DNA from: Ziziphus jujuba
Taxonomy: Eukaryota > Streptophyta > Magnoliopsida > Rosales > Rhamnaceae
Direction: 5' to 3'
Assembly: GCF_031755915.1 (NCBI RefSeq)
Contig: NC_083390.1
Location: 18,755,001-18,819,000, forward strand
Length of the DNA stretch: 64,000 nt
Position numbers and translations under genes: made by a program. The notes under the pieces are model-generated. The model searched no databases. It saw nothing but the letters and a program-made list of their open reading frames with translations, and had not been told where the DNA came from. This document shows, in pieces, positions 37,492 through 49,929 of this stretch (position 1 is the first letter of the stretch; each line of letters begins with the position of its first letter).

Positions 37492-40400
37492 AACTCCATG
37501 TTTCCATTTGCTATATTATTAGGAAATCCATGACATATTCATTTCTTTTCAATGATGGTAAAACGTTTTAGAATTTCAGATGAACTGGTTTGTTTTGTTT
37601 GTTGGAGTAATTATGAGCATAACAACTTGGTTAAAGATGTTCAAAAAGGGTATGAACATACCAGGGTAACTTAGACACTTGGGAATGCTTGAATTTCACC
37701 AATGGCTCAGTCCTAACGAGTCTTAATGATCCTTGCAGAGATTATATAAGACATCAAAATCTTGACCAACATTACTTATTTGTTTTGTCACCTTGACCTC
37801 ACTAGCTTAGCAAAGAATAGATGCTGTCATGTGTAGTAATTCAAAAGTTGATTAGAATTGAAGATAGGGGCTTGAAATGTAGCACTCCGTACCCAACAGA
37901 GAAAATATTTTCCATTTGACACTTAAATTGGAATTATTATTTCCAATACACAAGAGGATTTCTTGTACCTTTTAATGTTGATATGAAAAAAATTGAACCT
38001 TCTTCTTAACCATATACCATCTTTTAGTCTTTGTCAAGTTCGTAACCCTTGGTCTTCTGCAATTGGTTCCTTGTTTGAGATCTTTGCTTTTTTCTTACCT
38101 TAAATTCAAGAATCCCACATAAATCCTCTGCATATTCTTTTAGAATTATCAACCCTGTTACATCCCTTATGTTGTACTAAAATCTCATGCATTCTTCCAT
38201 TTGCTCAAGATTTGAAGCTGTAAATTAAATTACTTGAAACAGTTAAGGTGATTCAAATCTCACTGCTAAACTTAAATGATTGCTTTTGGATGATATTGAC
38301 ATTCTGATAAACCAGTTAACACTTTCTCTTTTCCTTTCTCTAGTTAATAGGTGCTCCAAGAATTTATGAGAAAGATGTTCCTATTGTGAACTATTTTAAG
38401 GAAGCTCCTAACAGGTACTGGGTCCGGGAAGTCGATTTTACTCCATCATCCTCCATCGGGCAATCTTCTGCTATATGTTTGGAGCTCCCATACAGATGCC
38501 AGCTTCCAGATTTGCGTGATCATTTCATTTATTACGAAGAAGAAGAAGGGCATTTCGAACTCGAGAAAGGTGACGGTTTCTCACATGATTCGAATCTTGT
38601 TCCTCTTGTTGATCCACCACCAGGCATTGACTTGCCATACAAGATCCTGTTCAAGGTAAATTCCTTGGTTCAACATGGATGCCTTCCTGGACAAGCACTT
38701 GATATCAATTTTTTCCGGTTAGTCGATCCAACTAGGATAAATATCCATAGTATAGAATGTGCATTGAACAGGTTATATCATCTAAAAGAATGTTGCTATG
38801 ACCCTGTGAAGTGGCTCAAAGAGCAATACCGAAAGAACCTCTCAAATACACTAATTCCTCAAGTACCTTATATTGTTCTGGATGAAGGATTGGTATATGT
38901 ATACCGGGTTCAAGTAACACCTTCAAAAGTATATTTCTGTGGCCCTGAGATTAATCTATCAAATCGGGTTTTGCGCAATTATCCTGAAGATATTGATAAT
39001 TTTCTGCGTGTTTCTTTCGTCGATGAGGACTTGGGTAGCATTTATTCAACAGATTTATCTCCACGCACAACTTCAGCGGATGATGAGGAAAGGCGAACTG
39101 GAATTTATGAAAGGATACTAAGTGTACTAAAAGACGGAATAGTTATTGGTGACAAGAAGTTTGAGTTTCTTGCTTTTTCATCAAGTCAACTAAAAGATAA
39201 TTCTGTTTGGATGTTTGCTTCAAGACCAGGGCTTAATGCAGCAGACATCAGGGAATGGATGGGAGATTTTCGTCACATTAGAAATGTGGCAAAGTATGCT
39301 GCTAGGCTGGGACAATCTTTCAGCTCTTCCAGGGAAACACTGAGTGTTTTCCATCACGAAAGAGAAATAATTGCCGACATAGAAGTCCAAAAGGGTGGAG
39401 TCAAATATTGTTTCTCTGATGGGATAGGGAAAATATCTGCAGAATTTGCTGAAAGAGTGGCAGGAAAATGCAGCATAAGTTATACTCCATCGGCGTTTCA
39501 GATTCGATATGGTGGCTACAAAGGTGTTGTGGCTATCGATCCAACTTCTTCTGCGAATTTGTCATTAAGAAAGAGCATGTGCAAGTACAGTTCAAAAAAT
39601 ATAAAACTGGATGTTTTATCATGGAGTGGCTATCATCGTTGTTTCCTCAATAGACAAATAATAACCCTTTTGTCTACTCTTGGAGTTAAAGATCACGTTT
39701 TCGAAAAGAAGCAAAAAGAGGAAATAAATCAACTGAAGGCTATTCTAACTGATCCATTAAGAGCACGGCAAGGACTGGAGTTGATGTTTCCAGGAGAAAA
39801 CACAAACATTCTAAAGGAAATGCTTGTTTGTGGCTATAAGCCAAATGCAGAACCATTTCTTTCTATGATGCTACAAACTCTTTGTGCATCGAAGTTACTA
39901 GAACTCCGGACGAGGACGAGGATATATATTCGAAATGGAAGATCAGTAATTGGATGCCTAGATGAAACTGGGACATTGGAATATGGTCAAGTGTTTGTGA
40001 AATGTTCTCGTCGTAAACTCTTGGATGATTCTTCCTTCATGTTCAGCGATTGCAATTCAAGCGAAGACAGTTTCGTTGTTCCTGGAAAGGTGGTTGTTGC
40101 TAAAAATCCTTGTTTACATCCGGGAGATGTTCGTGTTCTCAGGGCTGTGGATGTGCCTGCATTGCACCACATTGTGGATTGTGTGGTTTTCCCACAAAAG
40201 GGAAAAAGGTAACAAAATTTTCCTATTTTTATCTTCTAAGGCATTCAGTCATACTTCACACTAATAGATATAAATTACATTCGGATTTTATATATTTTGT
40301 CCATGAAACATAACAGATTAGGACTGACATGTGCTATTTTGGATATTGCTACTCAATTTCATTTCATTTTTCTTGTTTTACTCTTTCTCAACGAATTTCT

Positions 40401-41570
40401 TAATTAGTTGATTCAATCAATAATTTTTACTGAGACTGTATTGACTTATTTGAACCTGTTTTTGTCATGGCTATACTTTGTTAACAACATTATTGAATGA
40501 TATAGCAATTTTTCCATTGAATTAGACCCCATCCTAATGAATGTTCGGGGAGCGATTTGGATGGAGACATCTACTTCGTTTGCTGGGACCCTGATCTCAT
40601 TCCTCCTCAGCAAATTGATCCTATGGATTATACACCAGCACCGATCACAGAATTGGACCACGATGTTACAATGGAGGTATATATTTATATAGCCAATTAT
40701 TGAAACATTATAATACCAGCAAAAAGACACATGTTAGTTTAGTTCACTGGTTCTGTATATCCCAAGATTTCTTCTCACACAATCTTGTTGTGCTTACAGG
40801 ATGTTGAGGAGTATTTTACCAACTTTATGGTAAATGATGTCATGGGAATTATTGCAAATGCTCATACTGTCTTCGCAGATTCGAGCATGAAGAAGGCTAT
40901 GAGTGACTCATGTCTTGAGTTAGCAGAGCTATTCTCAATTGCCGTTGACTTCTCAAAAACTGGTGTCCCTGCTAAAATACCACGCCATCTGCGTGTCAAA
41001 GACTACCCAGATTTCATGGAAAAATCCGACAAGCCTACCTACGAATCGAAACAAGTGATCGGGAAGTTGTTTCGACAGGTAAAGGATGTTGAACTACACT
41101 CAAACTCCATAAAATCATTCACTAAGGAAGTAGCTAAGAAGTGCTACGACCCAGATATGAAGGTGGATGAATATTGGGATTATGTAGCAGATGCCTTTAT
41201 GTATAAGACAGAGTATGACTACAGGTTGGGAAACTTGATGGATTACTATGGATTCAAAACCGAAGCAGAATTACTGACTGGAAACGTTATCGGAGTTTCG
41301 AAATATTTTGATAGGAAACGAGACTTAGAATCTGTTAATTATGCTGTGAAATCATTGAGAAAAGAAGCAAGGACTTGGTTCAATGCTGAAGGAAATGAGG
41401 AGTCGGTGAATTATGCCAAAGCATCAGCTTGGTATCATGTTACATATCATCCTAGTTACAGGGGCTGTTACAATAAGGGAATGAAAAGAGATTATTTCTT
41501 GAGCTTCCCATGGTGTGTTTATGACAAGCTCATCATGATCAAGAAGAGCAAAATGGGCATAAAAACTTGA
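36673..41570 (+). CDS. RDR1: RNA-dependent RNA polymerase 1 (RDR1), copy C
   Basis: The exons are 36673-37197, 38344-40208, 40526-40676 and 40800-41570, giving 3312 nt or 1103 aa, uninterrupted, with the same phases as copies A and B. DLDGD is at residues 807-811. Landmarks are MGKTIRLHGFSGVENPKDV at the N-terminus, FSDGIGKISAEFAERVAG, QIRYGGYKGVVAIDP, KNPCLHPGDVRVL and DVEEYFTNFMVNDVMGI. It is clearly more diverged from A and B than they are from each other. The C-terminus stops about 20 residues earlier (after KKSKMGIKT), lacking the LEDHF-YGL tail of A and B. It is divergently oriented to B, with about 8.9 kb between start codons, and its upstream DNA is unrelated to theirs. Role as for RDR1: dsRNA synthesis in RNA silencing. 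Confidence 0.95.
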
Positions 41571-42569
41571 TTGCATATGTCATCACTTGGAAGCCATAGG
41601 CTTGGTTTGCTATTACTTTTATTCGAGAATTTTTACATTTTTAAGGTTTTCAAAATACGTTGTGTGTCATAAGGGTGGCTTTCCTAAGCAGCTTATATGT
41701 GGTTTTCCTGTGTTTTATATTGAGGCATACGGGGATTTAAACTCGAAATCATATTTTTCTCGAGGGAATATCCCCTTAGCGATTGACCTTTGTTGTGCTC
41801 TCTTAATTTGTAATAATATGTTTTTATGTATATTTACACTAGCTAAAAAGGAAAAAAAAAAAAAAAATTTGTTACCATTTGTGTCATGTAGCAATTAAAT
41901 CAACAATCTAAAAAGATTTACTTTTTTATATTAAATTTTTAGTTTAAGTAGTCAAGATGAAAATAAAATGCATTTAATCAATATCTGTCAAGCAAACTGC
42001 AAGTTTCTATAGCCGCAAATGTACCAAGTCCAAAAGTTACGGAATAACAAACTAAAATTTTATTAATAAAACAATTCAAGTAAACGATTGTATTTCGGAA
42101 TAGAAAACATCAATAATCCTAAAAGGTTTCTTGCATTGCCTAAGAAAAAGGATTTTAATAACTGAGAATAAATATAACAATCAAGAAAACAAATTTAAAA
42201 ACTAGAGAAATAAAAAAAACTAACAAAAAAATTGAAAGCAAAGCTAGTAACTAAGAACAATGGAATTGCACCCAAAAAAAAAAAAAGAAGTAAACTATAT
42301 TTGGTATACATAATAACCATTCCTTTAAAAATAGAAATAACCATTCATATAAATAGAAAATATGAAAAAAAACTGATAATTTTTATTTATATGTTTGATA
42401 AAATTATTGACTTAAAATCAATATTTAACTTTTATAAATATTATTTGTTTTTCAAAAATATTCAAATTAGATAAAAATTAAAGTTATCGCTACTTAAACA
42501 AAAAAACCACTAGCTGGCTTCACTGTTACATTATGACATGTTAGCCCACTGGCCAAGCATATTTGAGGG
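41571..42569. other. 3' flank of RDR1-C, no gene seen
   Basis: AT- and A-rich sequence up to the left target-site duplication of the MULE. An open frame at 41587-41898 directly follows the RDR1-C stop and reads as untranslated sequence (aromatic/Lys-rich, no domain). Nothing else is recognisable. Confidence 0.7.
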
Positions 42570-42578
42570 GTTTTACGA
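42570..42578. repeat. Left 9-bp target-site duplication of the MULE
   Basis: GTTTTACGA is followed by T and then the TIR start GGGGAATTTGG. The identical nonamer follows the right TIR at 58617-58625. Confidence 0.85.
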
Positions 42579-42579
42579 T

Positions 42580-42665
42580 GGGGAATTTGGTCCAATACCC
42601 TCATAGGATCGATGTTAATGATTTTTGCCCCCTCACTTGATATTTTTTTTGTTCTATCCCTTCAA
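42580..42665 (+). repeat. Left terminal inverted repeat of the MULE
   Basis: It begins GGGGAATTTGGTCCAATACC and aligns with the reverse complement of 58531-58616 with only a handful of mismatches, to about TTGTTCTA(T/C)CCCTTCAAT. Beyond this the two ends diverge. Confidence 0.85.
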
Positions 42666-42759
42666 TCTTTTATAATTCCAAAATACCCTTATGTTTTTTT
42701 CTTTCCTTTCTTCATCCGACTTTTCTCCGCCTTATAATCAATATCCAGACCATTAGGAG

Positions 42760-43405
42760 CCCTCTGTTTCCTTTCGCATCGACCGGATTGTAAGCGTGGA
42801 GACTGTGTGTTTTGAAGGAGATGGTGAAGAGGCGACTCAGAGAGAAAACTGCAGGGTTTTAGAGAGCCCTAGGAGCAGAAGCAGAAGCAATAGGTAGGCA
42901 ACAGCGAAGTAGGAAAGCATGAGGCTCATTTGATCAATCACTGGTAATCTTCTCCTCTCCATTTTCAAATTCTTAAGCTTTTCCCCAGACATTTTCTTAC
43001 TTGTTTCGCTAATAATGAAATAGTTTTTTTTTTTAAAAATAAATAATATATTTTAGATTGTTATTGGGACAGAGGAACTACGCAAGCAGTGTCTCTAATT
43101 TTGATTTTCTTTTAGTGGTTTTGGGATTTTTTTTTTTTGGGAGAAATTGTGAAAGTTGTGTTCTTTTTTTTTTTTTTTTTTTTTTTAATAACGGTGGTGG
43201 TAGGCATTTCTTGCTGAGAGATATGTATGATGATATGATGCTGGATGGAGTACAGCCAACTAGGGATACATTCCATTCTGTCATCATTGGAACCATGAAA
43301 AGCTTTTGCTTGCAGGACGCTTTCTACTTTTCTGACCAAATGAAATCCATGGGTTTGGTCCCTGATGTATGTATTTGTATATATATGCTTCTTCTTTTTT
43401 TTTAG
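42760..43405 (+). pseudogene. Captured fragment of a PPR-protein gene
   Basis: An exon-like frame at about 43202-43366 reads HFLLRDMYDDMMLDGVQP, TRDTFHSVIIGTMKS, then DAFYFSDQMKSMGLVPDV. This is a pentatricopeptide-like helical pair resembling the mitochondrial PPR protein At4g35850 of Arabidopsis. Just upstream, RQRNYASSVSN (about 43070-43102) looks like the same gene's targeting-peptide end, and 42760-42960 is GC-richer and looks like its 5' region with a donor at about 42952. Poly-T runs separate the pieces, and no complete gene is present. It lies inside the MULE, so host-gene capture is the simplest reading. The identification is from memory of the family pattern. Confidence 0.6.
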
Positions 43406-43700
43406 TTTTTGTTTTTTTTCACATGGATCTGCATTAATTCTTATCTGCTGAATATTAGATTCTTTCAGGATTGGAAATTTTGTATAAAGTTACTTTGTGT
43501 TTTTTTTTTCCCTAGCTATTACAATGTATTGCTTTGTGTTATAGGTTACTTTATACAACAGTTTAGTTTCTTGATGTAGTGCAGATGAACTCTGTCACTG
43601 TTGACTCGAGGCCAAAGTGCTTGGTTGGCATTATTTTTTATGGTTACCCTTCTTATTCTAGAATGTATGCAGAAGAAACAAGTTACTATTTTTTCTCTAG

Positions 43701-44266
43701 GTGATTGATGAAATAGATGGAGCTCTTGGTGATGGCAAAGGTGCTGTGGAGGTTATTCCAAAGATGGTAATTGTGTGTTTTATATTATTATTATTTTTTT
43801 GGGTCTTGTGTGTTTTCCATTATTGAATGCTGCTTATTTATTAAATTTAATTGTCTACACGCTTATTTGTGTTTTAATGTAATTGTAGTTATAGTTATTT
43901 TATTACTATAATTGCTGTTGGTGATTAAATATAATTGCTTTCGTTGTTATCAGTTATTGTTGTCATGTATAATTCTTGTTTTCCTTAATGTTTAATGCAA
44001 ACTGTCAGTTATTGCATTTAGTTCATTATCAACATGAGAATCATAAGGGAAATTTACTGTTTAAACTCCATGGTTGCACATTATATACGTTAACAGAAAC
44101 CTCCATTTCTATCGAGGGTAATATATTCAGCTATGGTGGTTTTTATTTCCCAGTGCTCATTATATTTTTCACTTTTATTTTATGTTGTTCATATAGGTTT
44201 CTGCAGATAAGAAGTCTGATACAGGGAAGGAGAATTTTCCAAATGAAGAAAATCACGAAAGTACAT
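43701..44266 (+). pseudogene. Captured exons resembling CTF18 (RFC-like AAA+ ATPase)
   Basis: The first exon is 43701-43766 (acceptor CTCTAG|, donor |GTAATT) and reads VIDEIDGALGDGKGAVEVI plus PKM. The next, from 44197 (acceptor ATATAG|), reads VSADKKSDTGKENFPNEENH before a stop. VIDEID is a Walker B motif, and the combination is characteristic of plant CTF18-type clamp loaders. Only these two exons with their intron are present; Walker A and the rest are missing. Intron retention indicates capture at the DNA level rather than from mRNA. Confidence 0.6.
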
Positions 44267-44365
44267 AGAAAGTTTATCATTCATATGGAGTTTCCTTTTC
44301 ATGATTCCCTGGAAAATGGTACTTAGAAAGTTTATCATTCATATGGAGTTTCCTTTTCATGATTC
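44266..44365. repeat. Perfect 42-bp direct repeat inside the MULE
   Basis: A 42-bp word starting TAGAAAGTTTATCATTCATA occurs at 44266-44307 and again at 44324-44365 without mismatch (period 58). It begins right at the end of the CTF18-like exon. Confidence 0.85.
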
Positions 44366-45063
44366 TTTTCATGTAAACTAGATAGTATTTTTTGCTTATT
44401 GACAGCTACTTGCTTTTTGTAGGGTTCATATATTTGTTCAACCAACAATTAATCATGTTGTCAGCAGGTGATCCTTGAATACCATGGCTGATGTTTAATT
44501 GCTGTGACAATTTCAAGCCTTTCCATTTCTGATTTCATCTGTTTTATAGACATTTTAGATACTTTGTTGCTTTCATGATTTCTGAAATTTCCTTAGAATT
44601 TCTGATGTGAAGTCAGTGAATGGAAATAGGATATTTAGATGGAAGACTTAATTATTTTGATTATCCAATTCAATCTTCGGGACAACATATCCACTTGCAT
44701 ACTTACTACTTACAAGACAGTTTGATAATGACTCGCTTTGTGATATTTTTCTTCCTTTGTTGATGTCTAGACCAATAATTCTACTCTTCACAGTTTGCAT
44801 ATAGCATTTATCGCATATGAGGACAGCTAAGGTCTTCAGTTCTCATTATATTTATTTAAAATTTTTTTGAGGGAATCCCTTATTTTATTAAATCAGAGAT
44901 GCTTTTTTGTCAAGTATTAAAAAAAGTTAGTCATTTTTTTAGGTTGAGATTTAAAACAAAATGCTTTAGTAATTTTCCTTAATTATTTACAATAATTATT
45001 TTCTTTGAAACTTGTATGCTAAATATTGTAACTAACTGCAGATATTTTGTTTGATTTCATCCA

Positions 45064-45283
45064 GGTATCAAATCTGTCTCCGTTTTAGTGGAGGTGCCCC
45101 ATATGCTTTTAATGGTGTCACTAAAGTTTGGCATTATACCAATTATGGTGCCAGTTGGTGTTCGAGATTTTGACATTGATGGGGAACATTGGGTCAAGTC
45201 GGGATTGATACCAACAGAGGCTTTTGTAGGAGCTGTAATATTCTCTAGGAGCTGTAATATTCTCTAGGAGGTGTAATATTCTC
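45064..45283 (+). pseudogene. Possible captured exon of an SMP-domain protein, followed by a 19-bp triplication
   Basis: One frame reads LVEVPHMLLMVSLKFGIIPI, MVPVGVRDFDIDGEHWVK, then SGLIPTEAFVGAV. This is reminiscent of the SMP (lipid-transfer) domain of plant C2-domain NTMC2-type proteins; the match is from memory and weak. The frame runs into three tandem 19-bp units (TAGGAGCTGTAATATTCTC) at 45227-45283. No start, stop or second exon was found. Confidence 0.35.
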
Positions 45284-46890
45284 TTGTTTTTATTCATAAA
45301 ACACTTGTACAATTTCCTCTTGCTAATTCAGATTTTGTTTTTAGTTTTTGTACATGATTCTCGTGTCAATATGATGTGTAAGGATCCAATTTCATTATTA
45401 AATTCTCCATATTATTTGATATGTGGAGAAGCAATAAATAAGAAGGATGATAATTTAAATGGATGGTATCAATCACTTTTACATGAACGGCTCCATGGTA
45501 GTATGTCCAAATGAGACTTGTTAGGAGGGAATTAATTGTCTGGCTTTTGTAAACTATTTAAATACATGGATATGAAAGTGTAAAATAAAAATAACAGTTT
45601 TCCATTTCTCCTCTACCCTCATTTCTCATTGATTGTCTTGAATACAGGTGAAAATATTAAAACAATTTTTTTGACCATCTCTCATTTCTATCTACCCTCA
45701 TTAACTTCTGTCCCTCTCTCTTACTATCCCTGCTACCACATTAAATGTATACTGTGTCTTCCTCTCTCTCTCTTTTGTTGGTTAGGTACCTTTTAGCCTT
45801 TCTTTGCATTGACGAACATTGCAGAAAATCCCAAAATCTCTTCAGTTCAGTTTACTCTCCCTGCATCATCTGAAAATCTTCATTGTGGAGCCCATATACT
45901 TCAAAAGGATGTAATTAAATTGTACGTTTCTGCAGATCGGAGTTAACGATTACCTGGTATGTGGATATATATACATATATATATATACATAATTTGGCTT
46001 TATGCTATTTCTTTACATAATTTTTTTTATCATTTATAATAATTTTTTTCCATCTTAATGTTTTGAAATCATGAACTCCCAATAGTAAACATAAATGGCT
46101 TAATAACTAAGCCAAAAAATAAATACAATATACTTCATATTAATTTTGTTAATTGATTTTACGAAAAAAATTTCCTAAAATATACTTTACGTATAGGTGA
46201 TAGATAAAGTCAAAATCAAATAATGACTTAGCCTTAGCACAATACTAGCAGTGAGGAAAAAGTATGAATTGGTACGAACAAAGGATGCGTTATAAACTAT
46301 AAACAAAAAATTAAATATAATATTATAAAAATGAATAAAAAATGTTTTGTTTGAATTCACAGAAAGATGATATCGAGGTCAAATTTAGAGCATTAGACCT
46401 TTCAATGGATCGATTTAATTAATAAATATATATATTTATATACTAGCTTAAGAATAAGAATTTAATTAGTCAATATTGTATTAAAAAAATAACATTTACA
46501 TGGTCAGAAAGGGAAAACATTGACCAACTATGAAAACTCATTTGTCTTCTCCATCTAGCAGCTAGTACCTTCTATCAGCTTTCACAGGGTGTGTTATAAA
46601 TATAAATATGTGTACATATATGGCAACAATTTTCCCTTAAACAGCATTTGTACTCATTTACATAAAATGCATTTGTATTTTATCTTTACTCATTTACTGA
46701 AAATGCATTTGTATTTGTATTTAAAATGCTATTCCATTAGGCGTTAATAACATAATTGTTTGGCTTATTTTCTGTACTCATTTACTAAAAATGTATTTGT
46801 ATTTTTTCATTACTTTTGCTTCAGGATTATAGTTAAACCTTCCAGCAAAGATTCTACGATTGCAGAAGTAGATACTTAGTATGTTTTGAA

Positions 46891-49496
46891 TTGGTAAACT
46901 CTTTGTGCTCAATGTCACAAATTTCAGTTTTACTGTTCTACGATGGAACATGGAGTGTATGTTCTGAAGGTACTTGGAGATACCAACGTCAAAGAACGAA
47001 GATTATACGTATCAAAAGGAATTGTACGTTGGCCGAACTTGAAGATGTTGTCTACAACGCTCTCAACTTAGATTCTACACAACATCAATTAATCTTCAAG
47101 TTCATATACCATGTGTGTTTGTCATGTGAGCCGTACGTTGTAGAAAATGATGAAGACCTAGTTCACACAGACCTCAAGACAGATCTCCACTTATTGTTGA
47201 TGTGTTATCCAGGGTTCCAAAGAGTATTAATACTGCTGGATGTGTTGTGAATAGGATACCTACAAGTTCAGGAATTATGACTACTGCCCCACTATCTGTA
47301 GTTCCCGAGACAGCTATTTGTACCTCTGATGCCGACATGCAGTCCCCAGCGACCGAACTTCATGTGTCGGAAACTCAACCTGGATTCTCTGAAAATCAAA
47401 TTTATGAAAACAATGTGCAATCTGTGGAACATGATCATGATAATGAGCACTTCGACATTAATGATATGAATGAATATCGTGGACATGATTATGATCAAGA
47501 TGAACAATTTGAGGTTGAGATCAACACTGATCGTAGTGAAGATGGGTTACGAGACATTTGTTGGACCCAACATTCGGGACTTTCAGCTGGTGATAGTCGA
47601 CATGGTGAGTCTCCTTATGGTAGTAGTCCAATTGATAATGTGAATGATGATGTGCTTGCCTCTCCTTGTACCGAAAAGCATTTGGACATTTGACAGGATT
47701 CTACCGCAACCATGACTGAACTTAGGGTTAACCATCGGTTCTCATCCGTCAATGCCCATGAAATCATTCGAATCAACCAAATCTTTGCGAGTAAGAATGC
47801 GCTACAGAAGAAGATTAGTCTTTATGCACTAAGGAGAAATTTTGAATTCAAGGTCAAGAAGTTGGATAGAGTTCGATATGAGGTTGTATGTGCAAAAGAC
47901 AATTGCATGTGGCGAATGCGTGCTACCAAACTACATGGTGATAATACAGAGGCCTTCATGATTAGGGCCTTCAAGGATGGGCATATTTGCTCTTTAAATA
48001 TCATGAAAAGGGATCATCGTCAAGCAACAAGTTCAGTTATCGGAGACATCATCCAGCCAATGTTTGATGGGATTTCAAGGCAATACAAACCTTGAGATAT
48101 CGTGCATGACATTTGCTCTAATTACGGAGTAAACATAAGCTACAACAAAGCATGGGCCGCTAAGGAAGTTGCACTATCAGGTTTGTGGGGCATGCCAGAA
48201 GATTCATATGCAAAACTTCCTTTATGGAGTCACGTTTTGAAGAGCAAAAATCCCGGAACATTTACTCGAATTGAAACTGATGATCAAAACAGATTTTTAT
48301 ATTTTTTCATGGCACTTGGAGCTAGCATTAGAGGGTTCCAGCATATGCAGAGAGTCGTAGCTGTCGATGGAACTACATTGAAGAATAGATATAGAGGTTT
48401 GTTATATATTGCATCATGTTTGGATGGGAACAATCAAATTTATCCACTTGCTTATGGAATAGGCCCTGAGGAGACGGATGAGGCTTACACGTGGTTTTTT
48501 GAGAGTTTTAAAGAAGCGTTTGGGGATGATCCGAATATAGCTTTTATATCGGATAGACACAAGAGCATTGCAAAAGCAATACCTACAGTTTTCCCTAATA
48601 ATCACCATGGCCACTGCACATATCATCTTGGTACAAATTTACGTGCTAAGAAGTTTAAAGGTAATGTCAATGCGATTATATCAACTTTTAATGATGCAGC
48701 TAGAGCATATATTGTTGAGGATTTTGATAAGGCCTTGCAGCTTTTAGAAGGGGTTAGTATTGAAGCTGTACAATATCTCAAGGATGTAAGTCCTTCAAAA
48801 TGGGCTAGATCACATTTTCCGGGCAATAGATACAACATAATGACAACTAACATTGCAGAGAGCATGAACTCTGTGCTTATTGATGCTAGGGATAAACCTG
48901 TTTTGCCATTACTAGATCACATTCGTGATGTCTTGCAAAGGTGGTGGTATGAACGTCGAACTAACGCTGCTGCAATGCAAACTCCTGTTACTAATTGGTT
49001 GGAAAAAATCATGCAGGACCGCTCAAATAATGGCAGAGGCTTACGTGTTATGCTAATGAACTTATATGAGTTTCAAGTTGTTGGCCATGGCATGTTCGTT
49101 GGAGTTGTTAACTTAGAAAATAAGACGTGCTCATGCAAGGAATTTGACATTGATGGATTTCCTTGTGTCCATGCAATTGCAGTATGTAAGCATCGACATA
49201 TTTCTCCATATTTCCTTTGCTCGGCGCATTACTCAGTTGACTCACTCCGTGATGCATATTCGGAAACCATATATCCACTTGGAGATAAATGTCAGTGGCA
49301 TGCTCCAGATGATGTCATAAACCAGGTTGTACTTCCACCTCAAATTGGCAAACACTCAGGAAGACCGAGAAAGAAGAGGATTCAATCTCAAGGAGAGGAG
49401 TGTCATCAATATAGATGCGGGAGGTGCAAACAGGTTGGTCACAGCAGCTGATCATGCTCCGCCGCTGTACCTCTTGATAGCACTAACAACCAATAG
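46891..49496 (+). pseudogene. MURA-type MULE transposase, disrupted
   Basis: The N-terminal frame 46891-47250 (VLLFYDGTWSV, TLAELEDVVYNAL) is typical of dicot MURA proteins. A frameshift near 47200-47230 moves to the frame used from 47202 on. There an acidic linker, an N-terminal DNA-binding region (ELRVNHRFSSVNAHEII, VCAKDNCMWRMRA) and the DDE transposase core follow. Conserved acidic residues are the D of VAVDGTTLKNRY (48366-48368) and the D of FISDRHKSI (48552-48554), with the motif HCTYHLGTNL. A SWIM zinc finger CSCKEFDIDGFPCVH and a terminal zinc knuckle (CGRCKQVGH) complete the protein. In-frame TGA stops occur at 47691, 48093 and 49449; the last interrupts the knuckle, and the frame would continue to a TAG at 49494-49496. 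The enzyme would bind the TIRs and cut the element out; this copy cannot make it intact. Confidence 0.85.
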
Positions 49497-49929
49497 CACC
49501 ACTGAAATGAACGCCCATCAATCGCATGTGCTATATTCAGACAATGGGGCCATGTTATGTGGTATGCGTGTGTATGAAATGTAGTCAGGAATGCAATTAG
49601 TTGCTCAACCGCGTAACACGTGTTTTGGCGTAATAGACGTTGGCTTTATGTGTTCTTTTATTGTCAAATTCATCTGTCGTATTGTTTTGATAACATATCA
49701 TTCCGTCTTCAGTTTTTGGTTCAGTTGTTTGTATGTTTCTTACTATTGCATGGATGATATTACTGCCCAATGGTAATGACCAATGCATCATCGGTAATTG
49801 ACATTTGTACACCGTCGTAAAAGACTCACAACAATTCCATCCGGCAACTTCAATTATGTGTGTTCCAACCAATAACATGCTAAATGTAGCATTATTAATG
49901 ATAAATTCTGACAAAGTAAGTGATCAAAC

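Noticed and set aside
41587..41898. 103-codon frame right after the RDR1-C stop
   Set aside because: Most likely 3' untranslated sequence; no homology pattern and it ends in a poly-A/Lys run.
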